DNA of 13,490 nt from Bacteroidales bacterium (GTDB taxonomy: Bacteria > Bacteroidota > Bacteroidia > Bacteroidales > UBA932): positions 1 through 13,490 of the forward strand of contig JAEENZ010000225.1 of assembly GCA_016283985.1 (NCBI GenBank), read 5' to 3'. Below are positions 1-7,711 of the stretch, in pieces. The notes under the pieces are model-generated. The model made no database searches and was not told where the DNA came from. It saw only the letters and a list, made by a program, of their open reading frames with translations. Each line of letters begins with the position of its first letter. Within the stretch, counting starts at the first letter, position 1. The position numbers and the translations under genes were made by a program.

Positions 1-858
1 TACAGGATAAACTCCGGAGCGTGGATTGACGGGCGATTCGCCGGTCTTCCGGACAATCTGATGCCGGGCAGGTATATCCTCGAGACGCAATACTCGGACG
101 TCTTCGAGCGCTGGGACGATGCCACGATCGAGAAAAGCGTAGTCCGCATCCGCCCTCCGCTGCTGCTCCGCTGGCCGTTCATCCTCCTGTACCTGTTGCT
201 GCTCGGCGGGGCCGCCTGGCTGTTCATCCGCTATCGCGAGAACCGTCAGCGGGCGCTGGTGCTGCAGGAAGAACTGGACACCCGCAACCGCTTCTTCGGC
301 ATCATCTCCCACGACCTGCGCAACCCCGTTTCCGGGATACGGACACTGGCTTCTTCGCTGGAGGATGCCCCGGAAAGCAGGCTCCGCGAAGGGATTAAGG
401 CGATCGACGCTGCGGCAGAGCAGACATCCGCCCTGCTGGAGAACCTGCTCATGTGGTCCGTGAGCCAGAAGGGCTTGCTGCGCCCGGTGTTGCGTGAGGT
501 GTTCCTGGAAGACGTCGTCCGCGAAGCCGTTGGCACGATGAAAGTGGCCGTCACCGTGCCGGAAGGGCTCTCGGTGACCACCGATCCCAACATGCTCGCC
601 ACATGCATCCGCAACCTGCTGGACAACGCCGTCCGCTTCTCGCCCGAGGAGGGCTCTGTGCGGCTGGAGGCATCTCCCGAAAGGATAGTCATCAGCGACC
701 GGGGGCCGGGGATGGATCCGGAGATGCTGCGTACCCTGTCCCGCCCGGGGCATCTGGGGCTGATGATAACGCGGGAACTGCTCGATAAACTCGGCAGCAG
801 CCTGTCTGCCCGGAACCTCCCCGAAGGAGGATGCGAAGTAACCATACACCTGTCATGA
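1..858 (+). CDS. Membrane sensor histidine kinase, C-terminal part (5' end outside window)
   Basis: The reading frame is open from base 1, so the Met at 61 is internal; 20 further residues precede it. Residues 1-50 look like the end of a Y_Y_Y domain, the periplasmic segment that closes two-component-propeller sensors (inferred from pattern). A membrane helix follows at about residues 57-77, then a short linker helix. The H-box FFGIISHDLRNP has the phospho-accepting His codon at 310-312. The N-box is NLLDNAVRFSP, the G1 box DRGPGM, and the C-terminal G2-like stretch GHLGLMI. The segment between G1 and G2 is short, so the ATP lid is reduced. The protein should autophosphorylate on His and pass phosphate to the regulator encoded next, which overlaps its stop as ATGA. 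The ligand-sensing part is not in the window, so the signal is unknown. Kinase assignment is secure; the Y_Y_Y call is moderate. Confidence 0.93.
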   Translation, partial: YRINSGAWIDGRFAGLPDNLMPGRYILETQYSDVFERWDDATIEKSVVRIRPPLLLRWPFILLYLLLLGGAAWLFIRYRENRQRALVLQEELDTRNRFFGIISHDLRNPVSGIRTLASSLEDAPESRLREGIKAIDAAAEQTSALLENLLMWSVSQKGLLRPVLREVFLEDVVREAVGTMKVAVTVPEGLSVTTDPNMLATCIRNLLDNAVRFSPEEGSVRLEASPERIVISDRGPGMDPEMLRTLSRPGHLGLMITRELLDKLGSSLSARNLPEGGCEVTIHLS

Positions 859-1511
859 TAAACGTACTGCTTGTTGAGGATTCCACCGTATTTGCCATGG
901 GGCTGAAGATAGCCCTGGAGGGCCGCTCCGACGTGGGGCTGGCCGCGCATGTTCTGACTTCCGGCTCCGCCGTAGCCTATCTGAACGCACATCCAGAGGT
1001 GGATGTGGCCGTGGTGGACATTACCCTGGAACAACAGACCGACGGCCTTACCCTGCTGGGCATCCTGCGTGAAGCGTTCCCGCACGTGGCGGCGCTGGTT
1101 CTGTCGCACTACAAAACGCCCGCATACATCATACAGTCAATAACTTATGGCGCACGTGGCTATCTTGCCAAGGACTCCGCACCGTCGGAGATTGCCGATG
1201 CAATCGTAAAGGCTTTCGCCGGTGACTGCGTGTTCTTCGGGGACACCATTCCGGTGAAGGAGATAACCAGGCTGTTCGGCGGGGAAGACAAGATACAGGC
1301 GCGCAGGCCGCAGAACCTTTCGCCGAAGGAACTGGAAGTGTTGCAGTTGGTCACGTCCGGCTACAGCAACGCCCAGATAGCGGCCGCGATGGGAGTGGCG
1401 ACAACTACTGTCGACAGCTATAAGGAGCGCATCAAGGCCAAATTCGGCCTGGACACGATCGTGGAATGCGTTGCCAGCGCAGTCGATGCGGAACTGGTTA
1501 CCATACGCTGA
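855..1511 (+). CDS. NarL/FixJ-type response regulator (REC + LuxR HTH)
   Basis: A 218-residue two-domain regulator and likely partner of the kinase just upstream. The receiver domain (about 1-120) shows the acidic pair E8-D9, the phospho-acceptor D55 in VVDITL, S84 and the conserved K106 in LAKD. The LuxR/GerE-type helix-turn-helix spans about 155-215, starting LSPKELEVLQL with recognition-helix region VATTTVDSYKERIKAKF. I chose the ATG at 855 because it starts directly with the first receiver strand (MINVLLVED) and overlaps the kinase stop as ATGA, typical of translational coupling. An in-frame ATG at 831 sits directly against an AGGAGG run with no spacer and would add eight residues, so it is less likely. 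The protein should bind DNA as a phosphorylation-dependent dimer; targets are not visible. Confidence 0.93.
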   Translation: MINVLLVEDSTVFAMGLKIALEGRSDVGLAAHVLTSGSAVAYLNAHPEVDVAVVDITLEQQTDGLTLLGILREAFPHVAALVLSHYKTPAYIIQSITYGARGYLAKDSAPSEIADAIVKAFAGDCVFFGDTIPVKEITRLFGGEDKIQARRPQNLSPKELEVLQLVTSGYSNAQIAAAMGVATTTVDSYKERIKAKFGLDTIVECVASAVDAELVTIR

Positions 1512-1516
1512 CCGGG

Positions 1517-1548
1517 ATTGCTTTAGCAAGAATTATTTTATAACTTTG
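1517..1548 (+). promoter_or_regulatory. Bacteroidota-type promoter for lipocalin-like lipoprotein/LuxR pair
   Basis: TAACTTTG at 1541-1548 matches the Bacteroidota -7 consensus TAnnTTTG exactly. ATTG at 1517-1520 lies 20 bp upstream and fits the -33 TTTG element. Transcription would start a few bases downstream, leaving a leader of roughly 12 nt before the ATG at 1568. Confidence 0.72.
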
Positions 1549-1567
1549 TGAATCAAACAGATATCTT

Positions 1568-2152
1568 ATGAAAAGGATTCTTGCAATTTTGACGGCCGCC
1601 CTCGCGCTGATGGCCGTATCCTGTGAAGGGAACAAATCAGAAGACGACGATGACACCATCGAAGTAACCGAGGCAAACCTCCAAGGCACATGGGAAGGTG
1701 CCGTAGAGCATGATTTCGGCCAGGGCTATCCACAGAAGTGGCGCATCCAGATTAATGGAAAGGAGTATACCACTTGGCATACCCACCAGACGGCAGGCAC
1801 CACATATGATGAAGTGCAGGGCCTCAAGACCGTGGGCAACAAAGAAAAGGGCACATGGGCTTATGCCGACGGGGTCCTCACCCTCACCCCCAAGGAACAG
1901 TATGCATCATACTACCAGAAGATGAATCCCGATCTTTCACTCGGTGGGAACGTTTATTATGAGTACAATGAGGAAACCATGGAAGCGGTCCAATGGTATG
2001 TGACTCCTCAGTCCATCATCGAAAGCGGCGTAGAAAGTGATACTGCCGAAGGTTCTGATTGGTACATTTCCAGGTGGAAGAACGTTGTGCTGACCAAGAC
2101 CGCGCTTACCATCAAGATCAACAGGGATACCTTCGTACTGGAAAAGAAATAG
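1568..2152 (+). CDS. Lipocalin-like lipoprotein, possibly surface-exposed
   Basis: A 194-residue exported protein. The N-terminus has KR, a hydrophobic stretch and lipobox AVSC with the lipidated Cys at 19. Soon after the Cys comes SEDDDD, resembling the acidic lipoprotein export signal that sends Bacteroidota lipoproteins to the outer face of the outer membrane. The mature part opens with LQGTWEG at about 38-44, the typical first strand of lipocalin-like beta-barrel domains, and alternates short beta-type stretches (GTWAYADGVLTLTP, WKNVVLTKTALTIKI) to the end. It has its own promoter, and the next gene starts one base after its stop, so the two are almost certainly co-transcribed. A ligand-binding or envelope-status role next to a membrane transcription factor is inference. 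The lipoprotein call is firm; the lipocalin-like fold is moderate. Confidence 0.85.
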   Translation: MKRILAILTAALALMAVSCEGNKSEDDDDTIEVTEANLQGTWEGAVEHDFGQGYPQKWRIQINGKEYTTWHTHQTAGTTYDEVQGLKTVGNKEKGTWAYADGVLTLTPKEQYASYYQKMNPDLSLGGNVYYEYNEETMEAVQWYVTPQSIIESGVESDTAEGSDWYISRWKNVVLTKTALTIKINRDTFVLEKK

Positions 2153-2153
2153 A

Positions 2154-3539
2154 ATGATCCTTCGTAAAGGGTTACTGCTAATTCTTGCATGGGGGCTTGC
2201 AATGTCGGCTGCCTCCTGTGGCGGTACTGCTTCGAATGAAGAGTCCTGGCCATCCCTGCTTTCGGAGAGCCGACACTTCGCCGCTCTCAAACAATGGGAA
2301 CCCGCAACGGATTATGCAATAAAGGCATTGTCTTCCAATAATCTGGATGATGGTGCCAAATCCTTGGTGCTGAGTCATCTGGCTTCTATCGACATAATGA
2401 CCTGGCGGGACGCCCAGGGGTGGGAACACGCCGTTGAGGCGGAACGTCTTGCCCGAGATGCCGGAACAGACACTCTTATAGCTACCGCTCTTCTTCAAAA
2501 GGGCCGTCTTCAGTTATGCGGAGCCATCACCCAGGGCGAGGCCCAGGACGCCGAGGCCCTGGAAACACTTCAGGAAGCCATGTCCCTCGCTTCCGGCAGT
2601 CCCTCCCTTCAGGCGGATATCCTTCTTCAGATGAGCCAGGCTTATATCGGACTGAATCGTTTCAGAAGCCCTATAGACACAAAGATATATGCTGAGGCGG
2701 GCCGGTGTATCGACCATGCAGTTGCCGTGTCGAAAGACTCGGCTTTCGTCTCAAAAGCCCTGCCCTATTGGATGCGCTGGTATCGCCAGGGAGGAGCCTG
2801 GCAAGACGGAATAGCCTGCTGTAAACGTGTTCTTGAAGGTTTGGGAAAGGAAGACTTCCTGATGCAGAGCCAGTGCTGGAACAACCTGGTGATGCTCTAT
2901 GCCCAGGCCGGAGACGTGGAAGGTGCGGCCACGGCTCATCAGCAGTATGTGTATGCCATGGAGTATTACATGCAGCAGAAGGCTGATGAGCGCTTGCAGG
3001 AAATGGAAACCCGCTACGAAAGCTCCCTCAAGGAAGCCCGCATCTCAAGGATGCGAATCGTGATGATCGCACTCATCATCCTTGCTATCACTTTAGTAAT
3101 AATGATAGTCGTCTCCCAGGCTTATATCCGGGGAATAGTTGCATCGGACCGTGGTAAGGAACAGCTTCTGCGGCTTATCTCAAAGGATCTTGCCAATCCT
3201 CAGCCGGGAGATTCCCCCGTTCCGGACAATGCTACAATCCGTGCCCGCTGCCGGGAGCTTCTGGGAGAGGAAGACGGAGACATTGCCAATGATATCGCCT
3301 CCTACATCACAGGCCTTGCCGATGAGCGATCCCGCCGTGTAAAAGAATTCGGCCTTACCGCCCGTGAAATAGAAGTGATACGTCTCAGCGCCGAAGGCCT
3401 TTCCGCTGCAGGTATCGCGGAGCGCCTCCACGTGAGCGTTTACACCGTAAAGAACCACAAGCAGAACATCTACCTGAAGATGGATGTGCGCAGTAACTCA
3501 GAGATGCTGCGCCTCGCAAATGAACTTGGGATAGTTTAA
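2154..3539 (+). CDS. Membrane-spanning TPR-like regulator with cytoplasmic LuxR HTH
   Basis: A 461-residue one-component regulator. Residues 1-22 are a lipoprotein-type signal (lipobox SAASC, Cys22). Residues 35-265 are helical, with TPR-like pairs such as ALKQWEPATDYAIKAL and MLYAQAGDVEGAATAHQQY. A probable coiled coil spans 268-300, a strong membrane helix about 301-323, and a linker leads to a LuxR-type HTH at about 400-455 (LTAREIEVIRLSAEGLSAAGI, then VYTVKNHKQNIYLK). The topology puts the TPR part in the periplasm and the DNA-binding domain in the cytoplasm, so an envelope signal could reach DNA without a kinase. Both a lipid anchor and a transmembrane helix are predicted, which is unusual; the N-terminus may be cut by signal peptidase or act as a first helix. 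The ATG follows the upstream stop by one base. TPR-LuxR membrane proteins are common in Bacteroidota; the target is unknown. Confidence 0.88.
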   Translation: MILRKGLLLILAWGLAMSAASCGGTASNEESWPSLLSESRHFAALKQWEPATDYAIKALSSNNLDDGAKSLVLSHLASIDIMTWRDAQGWEHAVEAERLARDAGTDTLIATALLQKGRLQLCGAITQGEAQDAEALETLQEAMSLASGSPSLQADILLQMSQAYIGLNRFRSPIDTKIYAEAGRCIDHAVAVSKDSAFVSKALPYWMRWYRQGGAWQDGIACCKRVLEGLGKEDFLMQSQCWNNLVMLYAQAGDVEGAATAHQQYVYAMEYYMQQKADERLQEMETRYESSLKEARISRMRIVMIALIILAITLVIMIVVSQAYIRGIVASDRGKEQLLRLISKDLANPQPGDSPVPDNATIRARCRELLGEEDGDIANDIASYITGLADERSRRVKEFGLTAREIEVIRLSAEGLSAAGIAERLHVSVYTVKNHKQNIYLKMDVRSNSEMLRLANELGIV

Positions 3540-3540
3540 A

Positions 3541-3578
3541 ATAGTGCTTTTGTACTATAACAGGAAGTGTTTTTTTTC
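3541..3578 (+). terminator. Weak hairpin plus T-run after the LuxR regulator
   Basis: ATAGTGC (3541-3547) pairs with GTACTAT (3552-3558) across a TTTT loop, with one G-U pair. A T-run starts about 11 bases later (about 3570-3578). The stem is AT-rich and the spacer is long, so this would be a weak or leaky terminator at best. Some read-through into the next gene is plausible, as no consensus promoter is evident before it. Confidence 0.3.
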
Positions 3579-3616
3579 CGACATTCGTGGCTGTGGATAT
3601 AACTATTGCTATTAAT

Positions 3617-5425
3617 ATGACAAAGAGAATTTTTTCTGCCCTTGCGGCCCTGGCGCTACTGGCCGCCTGCGATCCTGAAATGAATGAGGTACCGGCGACC
3701 TCCATCACATTTGATGAACCGGCCGTCACCATGAAGGTGGGAGAGACCAAGACCCTTACCGTAACGGTAGAGCCGGAAAACACTACGGACAAGGTGGAAT
3801 GGGAATGCCTGATGCCGGAAAACGCTACCGTTGAAAACGGTGTGGTTACGGCATTGCAGGAAGGCTTCGCTTCGATTGTGGCCAAGGCCGGAGAGGTTCA
3901 GGCTACCTGCCGTATCTTTATCGAGGCTGATGGCGACGAAGAAAGCTTTGTCATCGAGCCTGCTCCCGTCACTCTTGCCATAGATGAGGAGGCAGAGCTG
4001 ACGGCGGTCATGAAACCTTCCGGGACCAAAGTAAAAGTTGAATGGAAATGTGATAAGCCTGACGTAGTTGCGCTGGGCGCTATCAATGATTCTCAGGCCA
4101 AGATACAGGGCCAGGCGGCAGGCAAGGCCACGGTCACGGCATATGCTTCCGATGGCAAGACTGCTACCTGCGAGGTCACCGTGGAAGGCGGTACGTCGAT
4201 CGTGGCGGTGACGTCCATTACGCTTGACAGGGATAAGCTTGAGATGACCGTGGGTCAGAAGGATACTCTTGTGGCCACGGTTCTTCCGGAAAACGCCACG
4301 TACAAAACAGCCTTGAATTGGAGCGTTATGGATAACAGGATCGTAACCGTGGGCACAAACGGTGAGCTTACCGCAGTCTCCGCAGGCACTACAACGGTTA
4401 CTGTTATCAGCGTGATGCATCCTACCGTAATGGCATCGTGCGAGGTGACGGTCAGTGGGCCTAAGGCACCACGTTATTTCTTCCAGACCTCGGACAATTA
4501 CGGGCAGGCGAAGTTATATGTAGATGGAAAGCAGTTCGGAACTTCGACGACCGTAGCATATGCAAATAATGAAGGCACGGATATCTGGTACTATGCAAGC
4601 GATGGTTTTTATAAGGAGAACCAGAAAGTATTGAGCGTAAACCGCGAGTCTTTAGGTGATGGCCAGTACCATGTTTTCAATGGTTTTGCCGTCAAAAACG
4701 GATTGCTCCATTACGTTTACACGACGTTCACCAGCGGCGACTACAGGATGTATTTCCGTACCGTGGATCTATCCAACGGAAAGGTTTTCGAAAACAAGCT
4801 GAACGAAACACCTTACGCTCAGACATATACTACGTCTGCCAACGGAAAGTCAATTTGCGTGACAAACAACGGGAAAGTCTATATTCCAGTCAGTGTCAGG
4901 CTTACTTCTTACTGGACCACAAAAGTTTTGGAAATCACTCCTGCTACGGAGACCTCCGATGCAGTGATTACTGAACATGTCCTTTTTGAAGGGTCAAGCA
5001 ATTTGACGACTGGCACATATGATATCGCGAACGGCGAGGATGGCAGTGTTTATACCCTTGTTCATTATCAGGACAAGTCTGAGTCAAAAGATGAAATGGT
5101 CCTTTTCAAAGACTTCCAGGAAGTCCGGCGCTACGAAGGCTACAACTACGGCAATATCAGCATTGACGGCTCGGACGTTTATCTGTTCATGACGCGTACG
5201 GACAACTCCACCTGCGATGTTTTCAAGAACGCGGATATAGTCAAAGGACCTTTGACAAATGTGTATCAGAGAAACGGTTGCGTCGCCGCAGATGGTAACG
5301 GAGGGTATTATTACGCCTATACCAAACTTGTAAACAATAACCTTGCCGGCTATCTCTACGATTCCGGCAGCAAACAGCTGTTCCAACTGACAGCTATGAT
5401 CATAAGGCTTCAGGTCGCCAAGTAA
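3617..5425 (+). CDS. Big_2 Ig-repeat lipoprotein with beta-rich C-terminal domain
   Basis: A 602-residue putative lipoprotein. The ATG at 3617 is preferred because it opens a clean signal (MTKR, hydrophobic core, lipobox LLAAC, Cys18); the frame extends to a GTG at 3587 but that puts an uncharged stretch before the signal. Three bacterial Ig-like (Big_2) repeats lie at about 25-105, 110-190 and 195-280. Each has the pattern SITxD, then VGExxTLxxTVxPENxT, a Trp, a G-x-A-T-V strand and a Cys-containing last strand. Residues 283-602 are rich in aromatic and beta-strand residues with DG/NG turns (for example SVYTLVHYQD and DVYLFMTRTDN). This could be a beta-propeller, though I cannot assign a family. 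The Ig stalk probably holds the C-terminal domain away from the membrane. Ligand unknown. The gene ends shortly before a strong terminator. Confidence 0.85.
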   Translation: MTKRIFSALAALALLAACDPEMNEVPATSITFDEPAVTMKVGETKTLTVTVEPENTTDKVEWECLMPENATVENGVVTALQEGFASIVAKAGEVQATCRIFIEADGDEESFVIEPAPVTLAIDEEAELTAVMKPSGTKVKVEWKCDKPDVVALGAINDSQAKIQGQAAGKATVTAYASDGKTATCEVTVEGGTSIVAVTSITLDRDKLEMTVGQKDTLVATVLPENATYKTALNWSVMDNRIVTVGTNGELTAVSAGTTTVTVISVMHPTVMASCEVTVSGPKAPRYFFQTSDNYGQAKLYVDGKQFGTSTTVAYANNEGTDIWYYASDGFYKENQKVLSVNRESLGDGQYHVFNGFAVKNGLLHYVYTTFTSGDYRMYFRTVDLSNGKVFENKLNETPYAQTYTTSANGKSICVTNNGKVYIPVSVRLTSYWTTKVLEITPATETSDAVITEHVLFEGSSNLTTGTYDIANGEDGSVYTLVHYQDKSESKDEMVLFKDFQEVRRYEGYNYGNISIDGSDVYLFMTRTDNSTCDVFKNADIVKGPLTNVYQRNGCVAADGNGGYYYAYTKLVNNNLAGYLYDSGSKQLFQLTAMIIRLQVAK

Positions 5426-5445
5426 TCGGTACAGCTAATATGATT

Positions 5446-5477
5446 ACAGCCCGTGGATGGTTCCATGGGCTGTTTTT
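5446..5477 (+). terminator. Strong intrinsic terminator after the Ig-repeat lipoprotein
   Basis: ACAGCCC at 5446-5452 pairs with GGGCTGT at 5467-5473. The stem extends inward through a G-U pair and TGGA/TCCA to a TGGT loop, giving about 12 pairs. The final T continues into a T5 run ending at 5477. It lies 20 nt after the stop codon at 5423-5425 and insulates the next transcription unit. Confidence 0.88.
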
Positions 5478-5522
5478 GTGTTTTGTGGCGAATTTCACCA
5501 CAAGAAAGTTGCCGCGATGGGC

Positions 5523-5530
5523 TACCTTTG
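5523..5530 (+). promoter_or_regulatory. -7 element TAnnTTTG before the outer-membrane barrel operon
   Basis: TACCTTTG is an exact match to the Bacteroidota -7 consensus. It sits 18 nt before the ATG at 5549 and downstream of a strong terminator, where a promoter is expected. No convincing -33 TTTG is seen at 19-21 bp; a TTG at 5509-5511 is too close. Confidence 0.62.
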
Positions 5531-5548
5531 CGAAAAACACGTACGCGT

Positions 5549-6196
5549 ATGAAAAAGATACTGATCGTTCTATTCTCGGTCCTGTCCCTTTCCGCCACAA
5601 GGGCATCCGCCCAGCTCGGATTCGATTTCGGAATGAACTTCGAATTCATGAACCGCGAGGCTCCTGAAGGATTCAGGTCGAGCGGCTTCGGCATGGGGCC
5701 CTATGCCGGCATTATCTATGGAATACCAGTCACCATGTCGAATATGGTGAGCGTAGGGCTGAACTACAAATTCGATATCATCTATGGTGCTCCAGGCACT
5801 ACGTGGGATGATAAATTACTGGACCCTATTACCCTGCTGAACGACGACACGGACATAAGGGAGCAGCATCTGCAGGTTCCGGCCATGTTCATTCATGAGA
5901 GTGGATTGTTCAATTTGAGCGCCGGCCCTGTGTTCGACTACTGCCTTTCTTCTACTGTTGTGAGCACGAGTACAACCTGGCCATACAGGGGCGAGAATGG
6001 GAAGAGTAAAAAGATGGACAGCATAAAAGATCTCGGCATGAAGCCGTTCAATGTTTATCTCAAAGCTGGAGCCGGAATAGGACTTAAGGCCTTCTCTTTT
6101 AACCTTACGGCCTCCTACGGACTGTTGGACCTGTCGCCGGACGGCACGGGCCTTCGCCGCTGGGCCGCAGGCCTGGACATGCATCTAGTTTTTTAG
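5549..6196 (+). CDS. Outer-membrane beta-barrel protein
   Basis: A 215-residue exported protein. The frame is open upstream to a GTG at 5453, but that codon lies inside the terminator hairpin. The ATG at 5549 begins a standard signal peptide (MKK, hydrophobic core, cleavage after ASA before Gln22). The mature part alternates polar and apolar residues with Gly/aromatic-rich strands such as FDFGMNFEF, MGPYAGIIYG, VSVGLNYKFDIIYG and LKAGAGIGLKAFSFNLTASYGLLDL. It ends in Phe (HLVF), the usual last residue for Bam-inserted barrels. The size suggests an eight-strand barrel like Bacteroidota OMP_b-brl/PorT-like proteins. It is the first gene of a tight three-gene unit with a 6-nt gap to the next. 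Function could be structural, adhesive or a channel; nothing in the sequence decides. Confidence 0.85.
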   Translation: MKKILIVLFSVLSLSATRASAQLGFDFGMNFEFMNREAPEGFRSSGFGMGPYAGIIYGIPVTMSNMVSVGLNYKFDIIYGAPGTTWDDKLLDPITLLNDDTDIREQHLQVPAMFIHESGLFNLSAGPVFDYCLSSTVVSTSTTWPYRGENGKSKKMDSIKDLGMKPFNVYLKAGAGIGLKAFSFNLTASYGLLDLSPDGTGLRRWAAGLDMHLVF

Positions 6197-6202
6197 CTTC
6201 CT

Positions 6203-7711
6203 ATGCGTAAACTGATTATTATCTTGTCCCTTCTTGTCCTTGGCAGCCTATCCATGGTTGGGCAGGATGTGATTATAAGCGGGAACTCCGATTTCAAGAG
6301 GCTTTGCGAAGGCAATAAACTCCCCAAAGTGGAAGGATGGACGGTGGTGTCGAAGAACGTGGCCGGACCGGCCCTCTCTCCCGAAATCTGGTGCGGCATA
6401 GCCCGAATCCGGAAGTCGGGAAGCGACTTCATCGCCACCCTTGCCTATGGCCCGGTAAGGTGCGACAGGATGTGGTTTCTCTCAAAAGGCCTGGTAATCT
6501 ACAACAAGGGGTCGAAGTACTCGGCCTTGTGTCTTGTTGACGGAAAGTGGAAGCAGACCCTGAAGGGCTACAGCTGCGAGGCCATACCGTTCGGACATGC
6601 GGACGGAACCAGGGCTCAGATGCTGGCCCGCGGCAAAGACGGCTACTACAGTTGGATAGACGAAGGTGGGAAGCATCTCGCCGGCACTCCGGACCATTAC
6701 GACAACACTGTCCTGTACAGCCGTAACAACGAAGTCGCCGCCGTCAAGACCGGAGGCAAGTGGGGTGCAGTATCTTCGGATGCCCGCGTGGTGGTCCCCA
6801 TCCAGTACGACACGCTCTACCTTACCTCTCCTCTCCGCCAGTGGGGAGGGAAATGGGCCTCGGCCAACTGGTTCTACGTGAGCAAGAAAGGCCTCTGGGG
6901 TGTACGTGGAGACAACGGCGTAGAAGCCGTCCCTACCGTCTACAGCGGATTGTCTTACTGGCCCAAGGCCCCGGACAGCTGGTGTTATCGCAAACCCGGC
7001 GGCAAGTGGGGGATGAGGGAAAGCGGCGGCAAACAGATACTCCCGGAAGAGTACGACGGGCTGTCGCCATACAGTTTCAGCGCTTCCGTGAGCGGCTCGC
7101 TGCGACTCCCGTTTGCGATTATCGCGGGGCGCGGAAAGGGGCGTGCGCTCCTCAACCACAAAGGCAACGAACTCCTTCCGTACATGGAGAATGCGGACAT
7201 GTTCGACATGCTGGTGATGTTCTATCCCCAGAAATCGTTCTCCGTATTCACATGGAACCGCTATAAACTCTGGACAAAGGGAGAATTCGAATCCACCGCC
7301 GAGTTCGAAGCCAGGAAGAAGGATCCTTCCAGGACTGCGGGATATGTTTCGTCGCTGCTCCCTGCCGCCGAGAAAGCTTTCGCTGCGGCCATTGTCGGAA
7401 ACGACGCACACCTGATCCTCAGCCGCTACGATGCCGACAGCGAGTGCTTCCTTTTCTCTGTGGACAAGATACTGCAGGACACCTACAGAATCCGGGTCCC
7501 CAGGGCGGACGCCCCTTTGTTCAAGGAGGAGTTCAACAGCTTTGCGGCCGATGCACTCAAGTCGGCCAAGTACTTCATACACAACGACATGCTCGCGCTT
7601 CGCAGCATCACTTTCACTACTCCGGAAGGAAAGACTTTCAGCTTCGAGAACCCTGCGGCTGAAGGGTATTCCCTGCCTTTACTCAAAGACCTTGACTTGA
7701 TACAGCGATGA
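6203..7711 (+). CDS. Secreted WG-repeat protein
   Basis: A 502-residue exported protein. Signal peptide MRKL plus a hydrophobic run, probably cleaved before Gln21. Residues 175-290 hold at least three WG (KWG) repeats: GGKWGAVSS followed by VVVPIQYDTLY; KKGLWGVRGDNG followed by AVPTVYSGL; and GGKWGMRESGG followed by ILPEEYDGL. The 100-170 region looks like degenerate copies (NKGSKYSALCLVDGKWK, GKDGYYSWIDEGGK). The C-terminal 140 residues form a separate domain beginning KGEFESTAEFEARK, a pattern I associate with other Bacteroidota secreted proteins (recollection, no assigned function). WG repeats usually make extended beta-folds for binding. The gene sits 6 nt after the barrel gene and overlaps the next gene by ATGA, so all three should be co-transcribed. 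An envelope complex with the barrel is inferred. Confidence 0.85.
   Translation: MRKLIIILSLLVLGSLSMVGQDVIISGNSDFKRLCEGNKLPKVEGWTVVSKNVAGPALSPEIWCGIARIRKSGSDFIATLAYGPVRCDRMWFLSKGLVIYNKGSKYSALCLVDGKWKQTLKGYSCEAIPFGHADGTRAQMLARGKDGYYSWIDEGGKHLAGTPDHYDNTVLYSRNNEVAAVKTGGKWGAVSSDARVVVPIQYDTLYLTSPLRQWGGKWASANWFYVSKKGLWGVRGDNGVEAVPTVYSGLSYWPKAPDSWCYRKPGGKWGMRESGGKQILPEEYDGLSPYSFSASVSGSLRLPFAIIAGRGKGRALLNHKGNELLPYMENADMFDMLVMFYPQKSFSVFTWNRYKLWTKGEFESTAEFEARKKDPSRTAGYVSSLLPAAEKAFAAAIVGNDAHLILSRYDADSECFLFSVDKILQDTYRIRVPRADAPLFKEEFNSFAADALKSAKYFIHNDMLALRSITFTTPEGKTFSFENPAAEGYSLPLLKDLDLIQR

Noticed and set aside
831..854. Earlier ATG for the response regulator
   Set aside because: It touches the AGGAGG run with no spacer and adds eight residues before the first receiver strand; the ATGA start at 855 fits better.
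246..1109. 287-codon minus-strand ORF across the kinase/regulator junction
   Set aside because: Ser/Arg-rich shadow of two well-supported signalling genes.
1518..1532. Small hairpin TTGC-TTTA-GCAA after the response regulator as a terminator
   Set aside because: Only four pairs, no T-run, and it overlaps the likely -33 element of the next promoter.
2128..2135. TACCTTCG, one mismatch from the -7 box, 18 nt before the TPR-LuxR start
   Set aside because: It lies within coding sequence and has a mismatch in a key position; co-transcription with the lipoprotein is the simpler reading.
5453..5548. Upstream GTG-extended start for the beta-barrel gene
   Set aside because: The extension starts inside the terminator hairpin, lies upstream of the -7 box and would bury the signal peptide.
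6482..7582. 366-codon minus-strand ORF opposite the WG-repeat gene
   Set aside because: Antisense shadow: no recognisable domain, start or promoter, while the plus-strand product has a signal peptide and clear WG repeats.
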